From Methylocapsa sp. (GTDB lineage Bacteria > Pseudomonadota > Alphaproteobacteria > Rhizobiales > Beijerinckiaceae), in contig PLUZ01000381.1 in the NCBI GenBank assembly GCA_003162995.1, forward strand, positions 10,606 to 42,294: a stretch of DNA of 31,689 nt, given 5' to 3'. Shown here in pieces: positions 9,004 to 19,385 of this stretch. The notes under the pieces were generated by a model, which saw nothing but the letters and a program-made list of their open reading frames with translations, was not told where the DNA came from and ran no database searches. Every line of letters begins with the position of its first letter. Positions within the stretch are counted from its first letter, which is position 1. The position numbers and the translations under genes were made by a program.

Positions 9004-10482
9004 ATGAGTGATCTCGTGATGCCTCCGGGCAGCGGCCTCGCGTCGTCAAGCGAAGGCTTTGCTCGAAAAAATCGCCGTCCGGTCCGGTTTGGCCTGGCGA
9101 CCCGGGTGCTTGTCCTCGTCACCGCCTTCGTTATGACTGCGGCGGCGATGATCTATGTGCCGGCCATCGCTACTTTTCGCGACAACTGGCTGCGGAATCG
9201 TCTCAGCGCCGCGTATACGGCGGCACTTGTGCTCGATGCGGCTCCCCAGGCCATGGTGCCTCCCGAATTGTCGCGGCAATTGCTGGATAGTGTCGGCGCC
9301 TGCATCATCGTTCTCAGCAAGCATGGCACGAAGCGAATCCTTGCTGCGTCCGAGTTGCCGCGCAAAGTGAACGAAGTGTATGATTTCCGCGAGCCTGCCT
9401 TTTTGCCCTCGCCCACAGCACTTGCCACCCTGACGGCGCGGCCGGGGCGCTACATTACAGTCCTTGGAGAAGCGCCGATGGGCGGTGAGTCGATCGCCAT
9501 CACCATGGACGAGGCGCCGCTGACAAAAGCCATGCGTGCCTATTCGTACCGGCTTTTGATCGTTACCCTCATCATGTCGGCTGTCGTTGCGGTTCTCGCC
9601 ACCGTCGCGATTCAGTTCATGGTGCTTCGCCCGGTGCGGCGGCTTACCACGAGTATCGTCGATTTCGGCGCGAACCCGGAGAATGCTTCGCACATCATCG
9701 TTCCCTCCTGCGGCAACCACGAGATCGCCCAAGCCGAAGAGGAACTTGCCATCATGCAGGATTCCCTGGCTCGCGAGTTGAACGAGAAAAAACATCTTGC
9801 CGCGCTCGGGCTGGCAGTCGCCAAGATCAATCACGACATGCGCAATATGCTGGCCTCGGCGCAGCTCCTCTCCGACCGCCTTGCCAATGTTGAAGATCCG
9901 CTCGTCCAACGGCTCGCGCCCAAGCTCGTTGCCACGCTTGATCGCGCGATCCGTTTCTGTCAGGCGACGCTGACCTATGGCCGCGCCGTCGACGATCCAC
10001 CCAACCCGGTGCGCTTTCCCCTACGCGTGCTGGTGACCGAAGTCATGGAAATGGTCGGACTCGAAGCGCCTGGCGAGATCGAGTTCGTCAACGCAGTCTC
10101 TGCTGATTTCGAGATCGTCGCGGATCGGGAGCAAATGTTTCGCGTGCTCATGAATCTTATTCGTAATGGAGTCGAAGCGCTCACAAGCGCCATGACGGAG
10201 ACCGGCCGGCCGGCGCGGATCCGGGTCCAGGGCTGGCTTGACAAGAGGGAGGCCGTGATCGAAGTCAGCGATACGGGACCCGGCGTGCCGGTAAGCGCGC
10301 GAGCGCAGCTATTCACCCCTTTCAGTTCCAGCCGTGCCGGCGGGTCAGGCCTCGGCCTCGTGATCTCGGCCGATCTGGTGCGTGGTCATGGCGGCGCCAT
10401 CATCCTCGCCGACGGTGCCAATGCGGCAGGTTCCGGCGCGAAGTTTCGTATAAGTTTGCCCCAGCCTGGTGACGCGAGCTGA
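9004..10482 (+). CDS. membrane sensor histidine kinase, orphan
   Basis: The 492-residue protein has membrane segments near 33-56 and 183-206 enclosing a periplasmic sensor region of about 125 residues. A HAMP-like linker (VLRPVRRLTTSIVDFG, 207-222) and a helical stretch (235-262) follow. The phosphoacceptor is probably H277 in an atypical H-box, KINHDMRNML. The ATPase domain shows the N-box MNLIRNGVEAL (383-393), G1 DTGPG (423-427) and G2 GGSGLGL (446-452). The start at 9004 has AGGGG upstream; an upstream TTG in frame overlaps the preceding gene and is unlikely. No response regulator is present nearby, so its partner must be elsewhere. The short gap to the flavoprotein gene suggests co-expression and possibly a linked function. 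Confidence 0.9.
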   Translation: MSDLVMPPGSGLASSSEGFARKNRRPVRFGLATRVLVLVTAFVMTAAAMIYVPAIATFRDNWLRNRLSAAYTAALVLDAAPQAMVPPELSRQLLDSVGACIIVLSKHGTKRILAASELPRKVNEVYDFREPAFLPSPTALATLTARPGRYITVLGEAPMGGESIAITMDEAPLTKAMRAYSYRLLIVTLIMSAVVAVLATVAIQFMVLRPVRRLTTSIVDFGANPENASHIIVPSCGNHEIAQAEEELAIMQDSLARELNEKKHLAALGLAVAKINHDMRNMLASAQLLSDRLANVEDPLVQRLAPKLVATLDRAIRFCQATLTYGRAVDDPPNPVRFPLRVLVTEVMEMVGLEAPGEIEFVNAVSADFEIVADREQMFRVLMNLIRNGVEALTSAMTETGRPARIRVQGWLDKREAVIEVSDTGPGVPVSARAQLFTPFSSSRAGGSGLGLVISADLVRGHGGAIILADGANAAGSGAKFRISLPQPGDAS

Positions 10483-10636
10483 CAATGAAAGGGGGGCACC
10501 GCGATTTCCATGCAATTCGCCCTATTGCCAGGGCAGCGGCGAGCAGTTAAGTCTCGCGCTGATTTCTCGGATAGCGATAACCTGTGTGGTCCCTCGGCGT
10601 ATTTGCCAGAAGGGCCTCGCGGGAAGTTCGTGGCAG

Positions 10637-10713
10637 GCGCCCGTAGCTCAGCTGGATAGAGCACCAGACTACGAATCTGGGGGTCAGAGGTTCGAATCCT
10701 TTCGGGCGCGCCA
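10637..10713 (+). tRNA. tRNA-Arg (anticodon ACG)
   Basis: A 77-nt cloverleaf with acceptor arms GCGCCCG and CGGGCGC, discriminator G and encoded CCA. The anticodon stem is CCAGA/TCTGG around loop CTACGAA, placing anticodon ACG at 10671-10673; A34 would be edited to inosine to read CGN arginine codons. The T-arm contains GGTTCGAATCC. It stands alone between the kinase and the IS element, and no integrase or attachment-site duplication is visible beside it. Confidence 0.96.
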
Positions 10714-11039
10714 GTGAAATCAAAAGCTTATAGAAGCGCCGGATCTCTCTGCTTCCCAGAAATCTAAATTGGGAACCGTATGGGGAGCATGCTCGGCATT
10801 TGCTTTATGCTGCCTTCGCCTCGATTGCTTACTGTCATTTGATAGGTCAGAGCGCTCTCCCAAGCTCGGATAACGTCGATCAGTTTCCGGAACTAAATGT
10901 CTCAAGTAGATTCGAGAGGCATCTTTCACTTTGAGCAATCAATCACGACAGAAAGGGACTTGGCTTTTTCCGCGATGTCTGTCGGCTGCATTGGCGTTGG
11001 GCCGAGTACGCCGCTGGTATACGACACGCTTTTCGCTTC
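10714..11039. other. non-coding stretch between tRNA-Arg and the IS element
   Basis: This is 326 bp of mixed composition. Short open frames exist on both strands (plus 10897-11112 runs into the IS; minus 10720-10938 needs a TTG start). Neither has a ribosome-binding site or recognisable sequence. The last bases before the IS (GCTTC) do not match those after its other end. Confidence 0.4.
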
Positions 11040-11064
11040 TGACCTGCCACTGAACTTTCATCCA
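11040..11064 (+). repeat. left terminal inverted repeat of the IS3-family element
   Basis: It begins TGACCTGCCACTGAAC. The first 13 bases match the other end with one difference. It lies just downstream of the orfB stop, which is the usual geometry. Confidence 0.75.
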
Positions 11065-11984
11065 GCGGCGATTGGAGCCTCGGCAGGTTTTACGCCTTCA
11101 GGCGCGGTGTGAGCAACATGCGTTCGGCGGAGCTGGTCGGGGTTGCGCAGCCGATCGCATGTTGCGGAGAGGTTGGCGGCGAAGGCCGCCGGGGTTTGAT
11201 AGGCGAGCGCCGAATGCGGGCGCAGGTGGTTGAAGTCATCGACCCAGGTCGCGATCTTCTCCCGTGCGTGATCGAGGCCGAGAAACAGGGTCTCGTTCAG
11301 CAGCTTGTCCCGCATGCGACCGTTGAAGCTCTCGCAAAAGCCGTTCTGCATCGGCTTTCCCGGCGCGATGAAATGCCAAACGACTTGGTGCTCTTGCGCC
11401 CATGACAGCATCGCGTTCGAGGTGAATTCGGTCCCGTTGTCCGAGACGATCATGTCGGGCTTGCCGCGCCGCTCGATCAAGGACGTCAGCTCGCGCGCCA
11501 CGCGACGACCCGAAATCGACGTGTCGGGGATCGCCGCGAGGCACTCGCGCGTGACGTCATCCACGATGTTCAGAATGCGGAACCGGCGGCCATGAGCGAA
11601 CTGGTCGTGAACGAAATCCGGCGACCAGCGCGCATTGGCCTTCGCCTCCACCAGGATCGGCGCTCGCGCGCCGACGGCCCGCCTCCGGGCGCGCCGCTTG
11701 CGCACGGCAAGCCCTTCCTCGCGATAAAGCCGGTAGATGCGATTGATCCCCGACGGCTCGCCGCCCTGCCGCAGCAGGATGAACAGCCGCCGATAGCCAA
11801 AGCGCTTGCGCTCGTTGGCGAGGTCGCGGATTTGCTCGCGCAGCTCGGTGTCGGGCGCGCGGCGGGACCGATAGCGGATCGTCGCGCGATCGGCGTCGAC
11901 GAGAGTGCAGGCCCGCCGTTCCGACAAGCCCATCGCGGCTCGCAGATGCGCGACTCCCTCGCGCTTGGCGGCGGGCCCTACCAT
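11058..11984 (-). CDS. IS3-family transposase OrfB, DDE catalytic domain
   Basis: This is the catalytic part of the transposase, normally made as an OrfAB fusion by -1 frameshifting. The 308 residues include the HTH_21-like region ([15 protein letters not shown]) and the integrase core. The catalytic triad is D123 (SPDFV), D182 (SDNGTEF) and E218 (CESFNGR), with 35 residues between the last two, the IS3-family DD(35)E spacing. The reading frame is intact. The ATG at 11984 overlaps the end of orfA (ATGGTAG) and follows a run of seven A. Without a functional OrfA helix-turn-helix part it would lack specific binding to the IS ends, unless another copy supplies it. Confidence 0.93.
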   Translation of the reverse strand: MVGPAAKREGVAHLRAAMGLSERRACTLVDADRATIRYRSRRAPDTELREQIRDLANERKRFGYRRLFILLRQGGEPSGINRIYRLYREEGLAVRKRRARRRAVGARAPILVEAKANARWSPDFVHDQFAHGRRFRILNIVDDVTRECLAAIPDTSISGRRVARELTSLIERRGKPDMIVSDNGTEFTSNAMLSWAQEHQVVWHFIAPGKPMQNGFCESFNGRMRDKLLNETLFLGLDHAREKIATWVDDFNHLRPHSALAYQTPAAFAANLSATCDRLRNPDQLRRTHVAHTAPEGVKPAEAPIAAG

Positions 11985-12244
11985 TTTTTTGACAAAAGCT
12001 CGCGAAGCGCCGCCGTGTCGAGCATGGCTTCCGCCAGCAGTTTCTTCAGCTTGGCGTTCTCGTCCTCGAGCGACTTCAAGCGTTTGGCCTCGGAGACGTC
12101 CATGCCGCCGTATTTCGACTTCTAATTGTAAAGCGTCGCTTCCGAAACGCCGTGCTTGCGGGCGAGATCGGCGGTCTTGGCGCCCGCCTCATGCTCCTTC
12201 AGCACGCCGATAATCTGTTCTTCCGTAAACCGTGCTCGCTTCAT
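11978..12244 (-). pseudogene. IS3-family OrfA with an internal stop codon
   Basis: The frame starts with [19 protein letters not shown], continues with the helix-turn-helix [18 protein letters not shown], then hits TAG at 12122-12124 (codon 41). It resumes as [20 protein letters not shown] through the leucine-zipper-like part to KKW and the normal TAG stop at 11978. Relatives have Trp (TGG) at this position, so a single G-to-A change (TGG to TAG) explains the stop. Everything else looks intact, so the mutation is probably recent. The run of seven A at 11984-11990 before the stop is the frameshift signal. Confidence 0.88.
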
Positions 12245-12274
12245 CGGTCCGTCCTTCGTCTGGCCGGGCTCTAA

Positions 12275-13663
<1,389 letters not shown>

Positions 13664-13962
13664 TTTGCACCTGAAAGGGACAGCAATGGCGAGGCCAAAG
13701 GCGATATGACAACCGCTCGCCCATGCGCGGGGATCCGTCAACCGCAGAAGATGGACGTAATCGGAGGGACTGACTAAAGAATTTTGTGCGATGTTGCTTT
13801 TGTGCCACTCTCTCTCGCATGAGGGCAAAAACCAGCCGAAAAATCGGAACCGGGTCCCGCTGGACTTTGACGGGGTGCGGACTTGGCTTATAGGTTGGGT
13901 TCCATGCGGAGCACCAAGCACGCGACGGTGCCGGTTGCCTGAGTCTTGTGACACAAAGCTTC
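13664..13962. other. intergenic region between eno fragment and tRNA-Gly
   Basis: About 300 bp with no convincing gene. Frames that cross it on the minus strand also cross the tRNA and have no ribosome-binding site. A promoter for the tRNA is expected in its right half; TTGACG near 13866-13871 is a weak -35 candidate. Confidence 0.35.
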
Positions 13963-14036
13963 GCGGGTGTAGCTCAATGGTAGAGCAGCAGCCTTCCAAG
14001 CTGAATACGAGGGTTCGATTCCCTTCACCCGCTCCA
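13963..14036 (+). tRNA. tRNA-Gly (anticodon TCC)
   Basis: A 74-nt cloverleaf with acceptor arms GCGGGTG and CACCCGC, discriminator T and encoded CCA. The anticodon loop CTTCCAA places TCC at 13995-13997, reading GGA and GGG glycine codons. The outermost anticodon-stem pair is a G-A mismatch; the other four pair. The T-arm contains GGTTCGATTCC. It converges on accC, 104 bp away. Confidence 0.96.
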
Positions 14037-14140
14037 ATTTTTCGCGCAGTCCCTCCGTCTTTGTTTTCTCGCATGGTCTGGTCCAAAAAGTCTCTCCTCT
14101 TTGGGATCATGCTCTTGCGGCCGTGGCCCTCTGGTCAACC

Positions 14141-15502
14141 TCACGCGCCCGCCTCGTCCATTCCGCCCAGTGCAAGAAACCTCTCCAGCCAATGGATGTC
14201 GTAGAGCCCATTTTGGATATCGGCGTTGCGAACCAAGGTTTGGAACAACGGAATTGTCGTATCGATGCCGTCGACAATGAATTCATCGAGCGCGCGGCGA
14301 AGCCGCATCAAGGCCTCGTTGCGGTTTCGCCCATGCACGATCAGCTTGCCGACGAGCGAATCATAGTTTGAAGGAATGGCGTAACCGGCATAGACAGCGC
14401 TATCGACGCGTACGCCAAGACCGCCCGGCGGATGGTAATAGGCGATCTTGCCTGGCGATGGCCGGAAGGTCGCGGAATGCTCGGCATTGATCCGGCATTC
14501 TATCGCATGCCCTTGAAAGACGACTTCGTTCTGGGTCAGCGACATGGGAGAACCCGCCGCGATTCTGATCTGCTCGTGGACAAGATCGATACCCGTGATC
14601 ATTTCTGTGACCGGATGCTCGACCTGAATCCTTGTGTTCATTTCGATGAAGTAAAATTTGCCGTCCTCGTAGAGGAACTCGATGGTTCCCGCTCCGGCAT
14701 AATTGAGTTCACGCATCGCGGCCGCGCAGATTTCGCCGATTTCCAGACGCTGCGGGGCATTGAGGGCGGGCGAAGGACTTTCCTCCCAAACCTTCTGATG
14801 CCGGCGCTGCAACGAGCAATCGCGTTCGCCGAGATGAATGGCCTTGCCGTGTCCATCGCCCAGAATCTGGATTTCGATATGACGCGGCTTTTCCAAAAAT
14901 TTCTCCAGATAAACCGAATCATCGCCAAAGCCTGCCTTGGCCTCGGCCCGCGCCATATCGAGCGCAGCGGGCAGATCATGCGCAGTGCGAGCGACTTTCA
15001 TGCCGCGCCCGCCGCCACCCGCCGCCGCCTTTACGAGGACCGGATAACCAAGCCCCCGGGCGACGGCCAGCGCCTCCTTATCGCTGGTGATTGCGCCGGG
15101 CGAGCCAGGCACGCAGGGAATGCCGAGCCGGATAGCCGTCGCTTTCGCTTCGATCTTATCGCCCATGAGCCTGATATGCTCCGGCTTAGGCCCGATGAAA
15201 GTGATGTGATGGTCCGTGAGAATCTCCGCGAATCGCGCATTCTCCGAGAGGAATCCATAGCCCGGATGCAAAGCTTCGGCGCCGGTGATTTCACAGGCCG
15301 CGAGAAGGGCTGGAATATTCAGATAGGAATCGCGTGCGGGTGGCGGCCCGATGCACACCGATTCGTCGGCGAGCTTTACATGCATCGCGTTGGCGTCGGC
15401 TGTCGAATGAACGGCCACGGTCGCGATTCCGAGTTCCTTGGCGGCGCGCAGAATCCGCAAGGCAATTTCGCCGCGATTGGCGATAAGGATTTTGTCGAAC
15501 AT
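14141..15502 (-). CDS. accC: biotin carboxylase subunit of acetyl-CoA carboxylase
   Basis: This carboxylates biotin on AccB using bicarbonate and ATP, the first half-reaction of malonyl-CoA synthesis. The 453 residues open with [20 protein letters not shown]. They include the glycine-rich ATP loop [11 protein letters not shown] (about 159-169), [44 protein letters not shown] and ECRINAE. Length matches the family (~447-455). It lies 23 bp downstream of accB and is the last gene of aroQ-accB-accC. Single-domain length excludes pyruvate carboxylase and propionyl-CoA carboxylase alpha subunits. Confidence 0.97.
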   Translation of the reverse strand: MFDKILIANRGEIALRILRAAKELGIATVAVHSTADANAMHVKLADESVCIGPPPARDSYLNIPALLAACEITGAEALHPGYGFLSENARFAEILTDHHITFIGPKPEHIRLMGDKIEAKATAIRLGIPCVPGSPGAITSDKEALAVARGLGYPVLVKAAAGGGGRGMKVARTAHDLPAALDMARAEAKAGFGDDSVYLEKFLEKPRHIEIQILGDGHGKAIHLGERDCSLQRRHQKVWEESPSPALNAPQRLEIGEICAAAMRELNYAGAGTIEFLYEDGKFYFIEMNTRIQVEHPVTEMITGIDLVHEQIRIAAGSPMSLTQNEVVFQGHAIECRINAEHSATFRPSPGKIAYYHPPGGLGVRVDSAVYAGYAIPSNYDSLVGKLIVHGRNRNEALMRLRRALDEFIVDGIDTTIPLFQTLVRNADIQNGLYDIHWLERFLALGGMDEAGA

Positions 15503-15525
15503 ATCAGTCCACCGGCCACGCGGCC

Positions 15526-16014
15526 TTATTCGATAACGAGTAGCGGCTGGCCATATTCGACCGGCTGACCGTCCTCCACCAGAATCCCCGTCACCGTGCC
15601 GGCGCGCGGTGCCAGGATCTCGTTGAAGGTTTTCATCGCCTCGACAAGAAGAACCTTGTCGCCCGCCTTGACTTGCGCGCCGATCTCGACAAAGGGAGCG
15701 GAGTCCGGCGACGCACGCAAATAAGCGGTTCCGACCATTGGCGACTTTACCGTGCCAGGACCATCGGCCGGAGCCGGCGCCGCGGCGCTCGCCGCGGTTG
15801 CCTGCGGCGCGGCAACAGCCGGCTGGACAATGGCAGGGGAAAGCTGCCGCGCGACGCGGATTTTGAAATCGCCGTTCGCGACTTCAATCTCGGAAAGTCC
15901 AAGACGAGTTACGATTTGCGCTAGGACCTCGACCAATTCCGTGTCGATCGCGGCTGCTGGCGCGTTTGCGTCCGGTTTTGACTCCGGAAATTTCATCTTT
16001 TTTTCTTTCATCAT
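15526..16014 (-). CDS. accB: biotin carboxyl carrier protein of acetyl-CoA carboxylase
   Basis: This carries biotin between AccC and the carboxyltransferase. The 162-residue frame has an N-terminal dimerising region (about 24-58), an Ala/Pro-rich flexible linker (58-88) and the biotinyl domain (88-162). Biotin attaches to K128 in [18 protein letters not shown] marks the start of the domain. Three candidate ATG starts (16014, 16011, 15996) all lie within an A-rich leader and none has a textbook ribosome-binding site. The gene sits between aroQ and accC in the usual alphaproteobacterial order. Confidence 0.95.
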   Translation of the reverse strand: MMKEKKMKFPESKPDANAPAAAIDTELVEVLAQIVTRLGLSEIEVANGDFKIRVARQLSPAIVQPAVAAPQATAASAAAPAPADGPGTVKSPMVGTAYLRASPDSAPFVEIGAQVKAGDKVLLVEAMKTFNEILAPRAGTVTGILVEDGQPVEYGQPLLVIE

Positions 16015-16080
16015 TTGGACTGCTGCCCCGGATATTTCCTTGCCGGAAAGAAGCAGGGCGAATCGTATTGATTGTTATGT

Positions 16081-16539
16081 TCAGGCCGGTCCCGGCTTCC
16101 CTGCCGCTTCGGCCTGGGCGAGCAATGCTTCGAGGGCGAGATCATAAGACAAGGCGCCAAACCCCAATATCACGCCCCGCGCGACCGGCGAAATGAGAGA
16201 CCGGTGACGAAAACTTTCCCGGGCGTGAATATTCGAAAGATGCACCTCGATGACGTCCGCCTTCACCGCCTTGATCGCATCGTGAAGCGCAATCGACGTA
16301 TGCGAATAGGCACCCGCATTCAAGATCACCGGTTCGCTGGCGCGGCCAGCGTCCTGCACCCAAGTCACGAGGTCGCCCTCGTGGTTCGATTGGCGGAAGT
16401 ACAAAATAAGTCCGCGTGGCTTGCAACGCGCGGCAAGACCAGCCTCGATGTCGGCGAGAGTCGCATGGCCATAGGTTTCGGGTTCCCGTGTGCCGAGGAG
16501 ATTAAGATTCGGCCCATTGAGGACGTGAACGGCTTTCAT
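16081..16539 (-). CDS. aroQ: 3-dehydroquinate dehydratase, type II
   Basis: It dehydrates 3-dehydroquinate to 3-dehydroshikimate in the shikimate pathway. The 152 residues begin VHVLNGPNLNLLGTREPETY with the catalytic tyrosine at 23. The family blocks RQSNHEGDLV, NAGAYSHTSIALHDAI and EVHLSNIHARESFRHRS follow, the last containing the catalytic histidine. Length fits the type II dodecameric enzyme. The start at 16539 was chosen because similarity begins exactly there; the frame extends 34 codons further but that part is not conserved and contains no typical signal. It precedes accB by 66 bp, a common pairing in Alphaproteobacteria. Confidence 0.95.
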   Translation of the reverse strand: MKAVHVLNGPNLNLLGTREPETYGHATLADIEAGLAARCKPRGLILYFRQSNHEGDLVTWVQDAGRASEPVILNAGAYSHTSIALHDAIKAVKADVIEVHLSNIHARESFRHRSLISPVARGVILGFGALSYDLALEALLAQAEAAGKPGPA

Positions 16540-16689
16540 GGCGCTCGCAGTTGAAGGAATTGCCAGTTGCGTTCCATAGCCGGGATCAAAACACAAGGGA
16601 AGCCCGGCGCTCCTCTCAAACCCGCTTGCTCCACGACACAACTCATGCGATAAAAGAGTTTAATCCTATCGAAATAGCGGAATCCCAAA

Positions 16690-16935
16690 ATGATCAAGTT
16701 TGGTGCAGCCGCCGTCGGCGCAGTCCTGGGTGTGATGGTGATGCCGGTTGTCTCCCAGGCGAGGCCAGTGGGCACGGTCGAGGGAATGCCGTTTTTTGGT
16801 CTCCCTTATCCTTACGGATATGTCTACAATCCGCCAAGAATGGAATGTTACGACATTCAGGAAGTTTATACCCCGGATGGCCCGCGGATCCAAGAAATAT
16901 GGACCTGCGGCGCTCCTGTGACGGCGAGATATTAA
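16690..16935 (+). CDS. small exported protein of unknown function
   Basis: The 81-residue protein has a signal peptide (IKFGAAAVGAVLGVMVMPVV, cleavage near SQA-RP). The mature part of about 58 residues is rich in Pro, Tyr and Gly (GLPYPYGYVYNPP) and has two cysteines in MECYDIQEVYTPDGPRIQ and IWTCG. That Cys-to-Cys segment resembles short Rhizobiales exported proteins with a C-x(n)-TPYGPRWQ-x(n)-C pattern; this is recalled, not searched. It is divergent from aroQ. No enzymatic motif is visible. Confidence 0.6.
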   Translation: MIKFGAAAVGAVLGVMVMPVVSQARPVGTVEGMPFFGLPYPYGYVYNPPRMECYDIQEVYTPDGPRIQEIWTCGAPVTARY

Positions 16936-17521
16936 GCGCCTTTCTCCTGGTAACATATGATCTCTGCCCTGTTCGAGGAGCGAATTTCTCCCGATACGGT
17001 GGCGGCCAAATTGGGCTAGCTGACCCTCAGATACTTGGCAATATTTACTGAGTAAGATTTTGCAACTCTGCGTTGCTTTCATATCATCATCCGACGATCA
17101 ACCAATGCTGATCTGTGCTGTTGTATGCGGCATGTCTCCGTGACTCCGTGTTTCAACCATATATAACTCGATACGATTTGGTGGTTTGTCTGAGAGTATT
17201 GAATGTAACTATTACGATCCTGATACCTAAATTCAGATATATAACATATATAGTAAGTGCTTAGCATAGCTTGATCTGTTTTATAACGGAATTTAGATTC
17301 GATATTCCTACCCTTCTATAGAAGCTCAAAAGCTGCATTTTATTGATTTCTCCGTTTTTTGAGTTCAAAATCACGCGCCAGAAACCCATTTGCTTGAACA
17401 TGCTCTCGTAGATAGACCTTTTCCGAGGGGACGTTTTTCGCGAGACATTTCCAAATTGACGAATAGGCTACGCTGTAAGGCGGGTTTCCACTTGGGCGGA
17501 TCATGCTCTAAACATTAGGCC
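16936..17521. other. AT-rich intergenic region upstream of trmFO
   Basis: This is 586 bp without a convincing gene. The part from about 17040 to 17360 is strikingly AT-rich (for example ATATATAACATATATAG near 17238-17254) compared with the GC-rich genes around it. It may hold the trmFO promoter, a nucleoid-protein binding region or the remnant of acquired DNA. A partial family 1 repeat lies at 17476-17515. Confidence 0.45.
17476..17515. repeat. partial copy of dispersed repeat family 1
   Basis: GGCGGGTTTCCACTT followed by GGATCATGCTCTAAA matches the right half of the copy at 972-1034, which has GGTTTCCACTTTTCC, then GCTCT and a GATC box. The left half is missing. It ends 7 bp before the trmFO start. 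Confidence 0.4.
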
Positions 17522-18943
17522 ATGTCCGAGCCCTCTTGCCCTTTAGCACCTATCCATGTGATCGGCGGCGGCCTTGCCGGCAGTGAGGCCGCATGGCAGA
17601 TCGCGCGAGCCAGCGTTCCTGTCGTGTTGCACGAGATGCGGCCGTCACGCAAAACGCCGGCGCATCGCACCGGAGACCTCGCCGAACTCGTCTGTTCGAA
17701 TTCGTTTCGCGCCGACGATCCTCAAGCAAGCGCGATTGGCATTTTGCACCGTGAAATGCGCTGTCTCGATTCGCTCGTCATGACCGCTGCCGATGCCCAT
17801 AAGCTGCCCGCCGGCGGCGCGCTCGCGGTCGATCGCGGCCAATTCTCAGAATGCATCACCGGAAAGATTTGCGCGCATCCGCTCATCACGCTCATCCGCG
17901 AGGAAATCGACGGTCTGCCGCCGGCCAACTGGGACAATGTAATCATCGCGACGGGACCTTTGACATCGCCGTCGCTTGCCTCGGCGCTAGGCGCACTGAC
18001 CGGCGAACGCGATCTTGCTTTTTTTGATGCGATCGCCCCGGTCGTGCAGCGGGACTCGATCGACATGGAGAAGACATGGTTGCAGTCGCGCTACGACAAG
18101 ACGGGGCCGGCTGGGACAGGCGCCGATTACATCAATTGCCCGCTGACGAAGGATCAATACATCGCCTTCGTGGAAGCCCTCGTCGACGCTGATCGCAGCG
18201 AGCCCCATACGCTCGTAGAGGAATTCGAGGACACGCCTTATTTCAATGGCTGCCTGCCGGTCGAAGTCATGGCGGAGCGCGGCCGCGAAACCTTGCGGCA
18301 TGGACCTATGAAACCGTTCGGCCTGACCAATCCGCATGCGGGCAGCGCGAAACCCTATGCCGTCGTGCAACTGCGTCAGGACAATGCGCTCGGCACGCTC
18401 TACAATATGGTCGGTTTTCAGACCAAGCTGAAACATCACGCGCAGGTCGAAATTTTCCGCACCATCCCAGGGCTTGAAAACGCCAGTTTCGCGCGCCTCG
18501 GCGGAATCCACCGCAATACCTTTCTGAACTCGCCCAAATTGCTCGATGGCGCCTTGCGGCTCAGGGCCGACCCGAGGCTGCGTTTTGCCGGTCAGATCAC
18601 CGGCTGCGAGGGTTATGTCGAAAGCGCCGCGATAGGCCTCGCCGCGGGCCGTATGGCGGCGGCCGAACGAAAGGGGGAGGCTTGCCCGCCGCTCCCGCCG
18701 ACGACCGCGCTAGGCGCTCTCATCAACCATATAACCGGCGGCCATATCGCGATCATTGACGCGGGACCACCTTCGTTTCAGCCAATGAATGTCAATTTCG
18801 GGCTGTTTCCGCCAATTGCCGGGCAGGCGCATGGCGAGAAAACACGCGGCGCGGAAAAGGGACGGGCCCGCAAAGCCGCCATCAGCCAACGCGCGGCGCG
18901 TGATTTGGATTCCTGGCTCAACCAGGACCGCGCGGCCGAATAA
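17522..18943 (+). CDS. trmFO: methylenetetrahydrofolate-tRNA (uracil-54-C5) methyltransferase TrmFO
   Basis: This makes ribothymidine at position 54 of tRNA, using methylenetetrahydrofolate as carbon donor and FAD. The 473 residues begin with the FAD fold [17 protein letters not shown] (GGGLAGSE at 15-22). They include [20 protein letters not shown], the catalytic cysteine C244 in [45 protein letters not shown] and HITGGHIAI. Length matches the family. The ATG at 17522 lacks a strong ribosome-binding site, but the FAD strand begins only ten residues later. The gene stands alone; a repeat separates it from the next, convergent gene. Confidence 0.95.
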   Translation: MSEPSCPLAPIHVIGGGLAGSEAAWQIARASVPVVLHEMRPSRKTPAHRTGDLAELVCSNSFRADDPQASAIGILHREMRCLDSLVMTAADAHKLPAGGALAVDRGQFSECITGKICAHPLITLIREEIDGLPPANWDNVIIATGPLTSPSLASALGALTGERDLAFFDAIAPVVQRDSIDMEKTWLQSRYDKTGPAGTGADYINCPLTKDQYIAFVEALVDADRSEPHTLVEEFEDTPYFNGCLPVEVMAERGRETLRHGPMKPFGLTNPHAGSAKPYAVVQLRQDNALGTLYNMVGFQTKLKHHAQVEIFRTIPGLENASFARLGGIHRNTFLNSPKLLDGALRLRADPRLRFAGQITGCEGYVESAAIGLAAGRMAAAERKGEACPPLPPTTALGALINHITGGHIAIIDAGPPSFQPMNVNFGLFPPIAGQAHGEKTRGAEKGRARKAAISQRAARDLDSWLNQDRAAE

Positions 18944-18944
18944 G

Positions 18945-19016
18945 CATGATCACGGTCTAGTGGGATGAGGAAAAGCGGAACCCGGTTTTCCGTCCACATC
19001 CCGCGCTAAACTCTAG
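18945..19016. repeat. dispersed intergenic repeat, family 1 copy 3 (inverted)
   Basis: GATCACGGTCTAG, GGGATGAGGAAAAGCGGAAC and CCACATCCCGCGCTA match the reverse complement of the copy at 972-1034 over about 60 bases with scattered differences. The outer GGGATG and CATCCC could pair. It starts two bases after the trmFO stop, between converging genes, the same situation as copy 1. Confidence 0.6.
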
Positions 19017-19055
19017 GAATCGATCACGATGATTTTTGATCTTCGCTTGCCGCAG

Positions 19056-19235
19056 TCAAAAAATCGCTTGTCCATCCAACAGGGCAAGCACCAAGAAAAC
19101 CAAAAACACGACGGCAAAGATAAAAAATAGGATGCGTGCAATTCCTCCGGCCGCCGCGGATATGCCGGTGAAGCCGAAGACACCAGCGACAATCGAGACC
19201 ACGAAAAAAATGATTGCCCATCTTAGCATCTGCAT
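19056..19235 (-). CDS. DUF1328-family small membrane protein (YtjA-like)
   Basis: This 57-59 residue protein consists of two membrane segments, [19 protein letters not shown] and [20 protein letters not shown], joined by TGISAAAGG. That matches the DUF1328 family, whose function is unknown; related genes are often found in stress-response settings. Two in-frame ATG codons, 19235 and 19229, are possible. The second is favoured because GGGG lies seven bases before it and the family typically begins MLRW. It converges with trmFO and is followed by the same-strand ubiA upstream of it. Confidence 0.82.
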   Translation of the reverse strand: MQMLRWAIIFFVVSIVAGVFGFTGISAAAGGIARILFFIFAVVFLVFLVLALLDGQAIF

Positions 19236-19385
19236 ACCCCATAAATTGCATCCGGCCGTTAAACCTGACCCCAATTGGTTGGGGACTTTCAGATGAGATC
19301 ATGCGGCCCTGTGGGATGGGAATTCGTGAGCGCCTCGAATGTTCCTCGCGGCTTCTTTATCTCTGGGCAACGGACAGCCGGGACC

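Noticed and set aside
10637..10713. tRNA-Arg as an integration site for a genomic island.
   Set aside because: No integrase and no repeat of the tRNA 3' end were found in the window; the nearby IS does not use tRNA sites.
10897..11112. 71-codon plus-strand frame crossing into the IS left end.
   Set aside because: No ribosome-binding site, no recognisable sequence, and it straddles the IS boundary.
14432..15568. 378-codon plus-strand frame antisense to accC.
   Set aside because: accC is unmistakable on the other strand; the antisense product has no recognisable motif.
17160..17280. Short AT-rich direct and inverted repeats considered as an origin or CRISPR remnant.
   Set aside because: No regular repeat/spacer pattern and no DnaA-box cluster; only simple AT-rich sequence.
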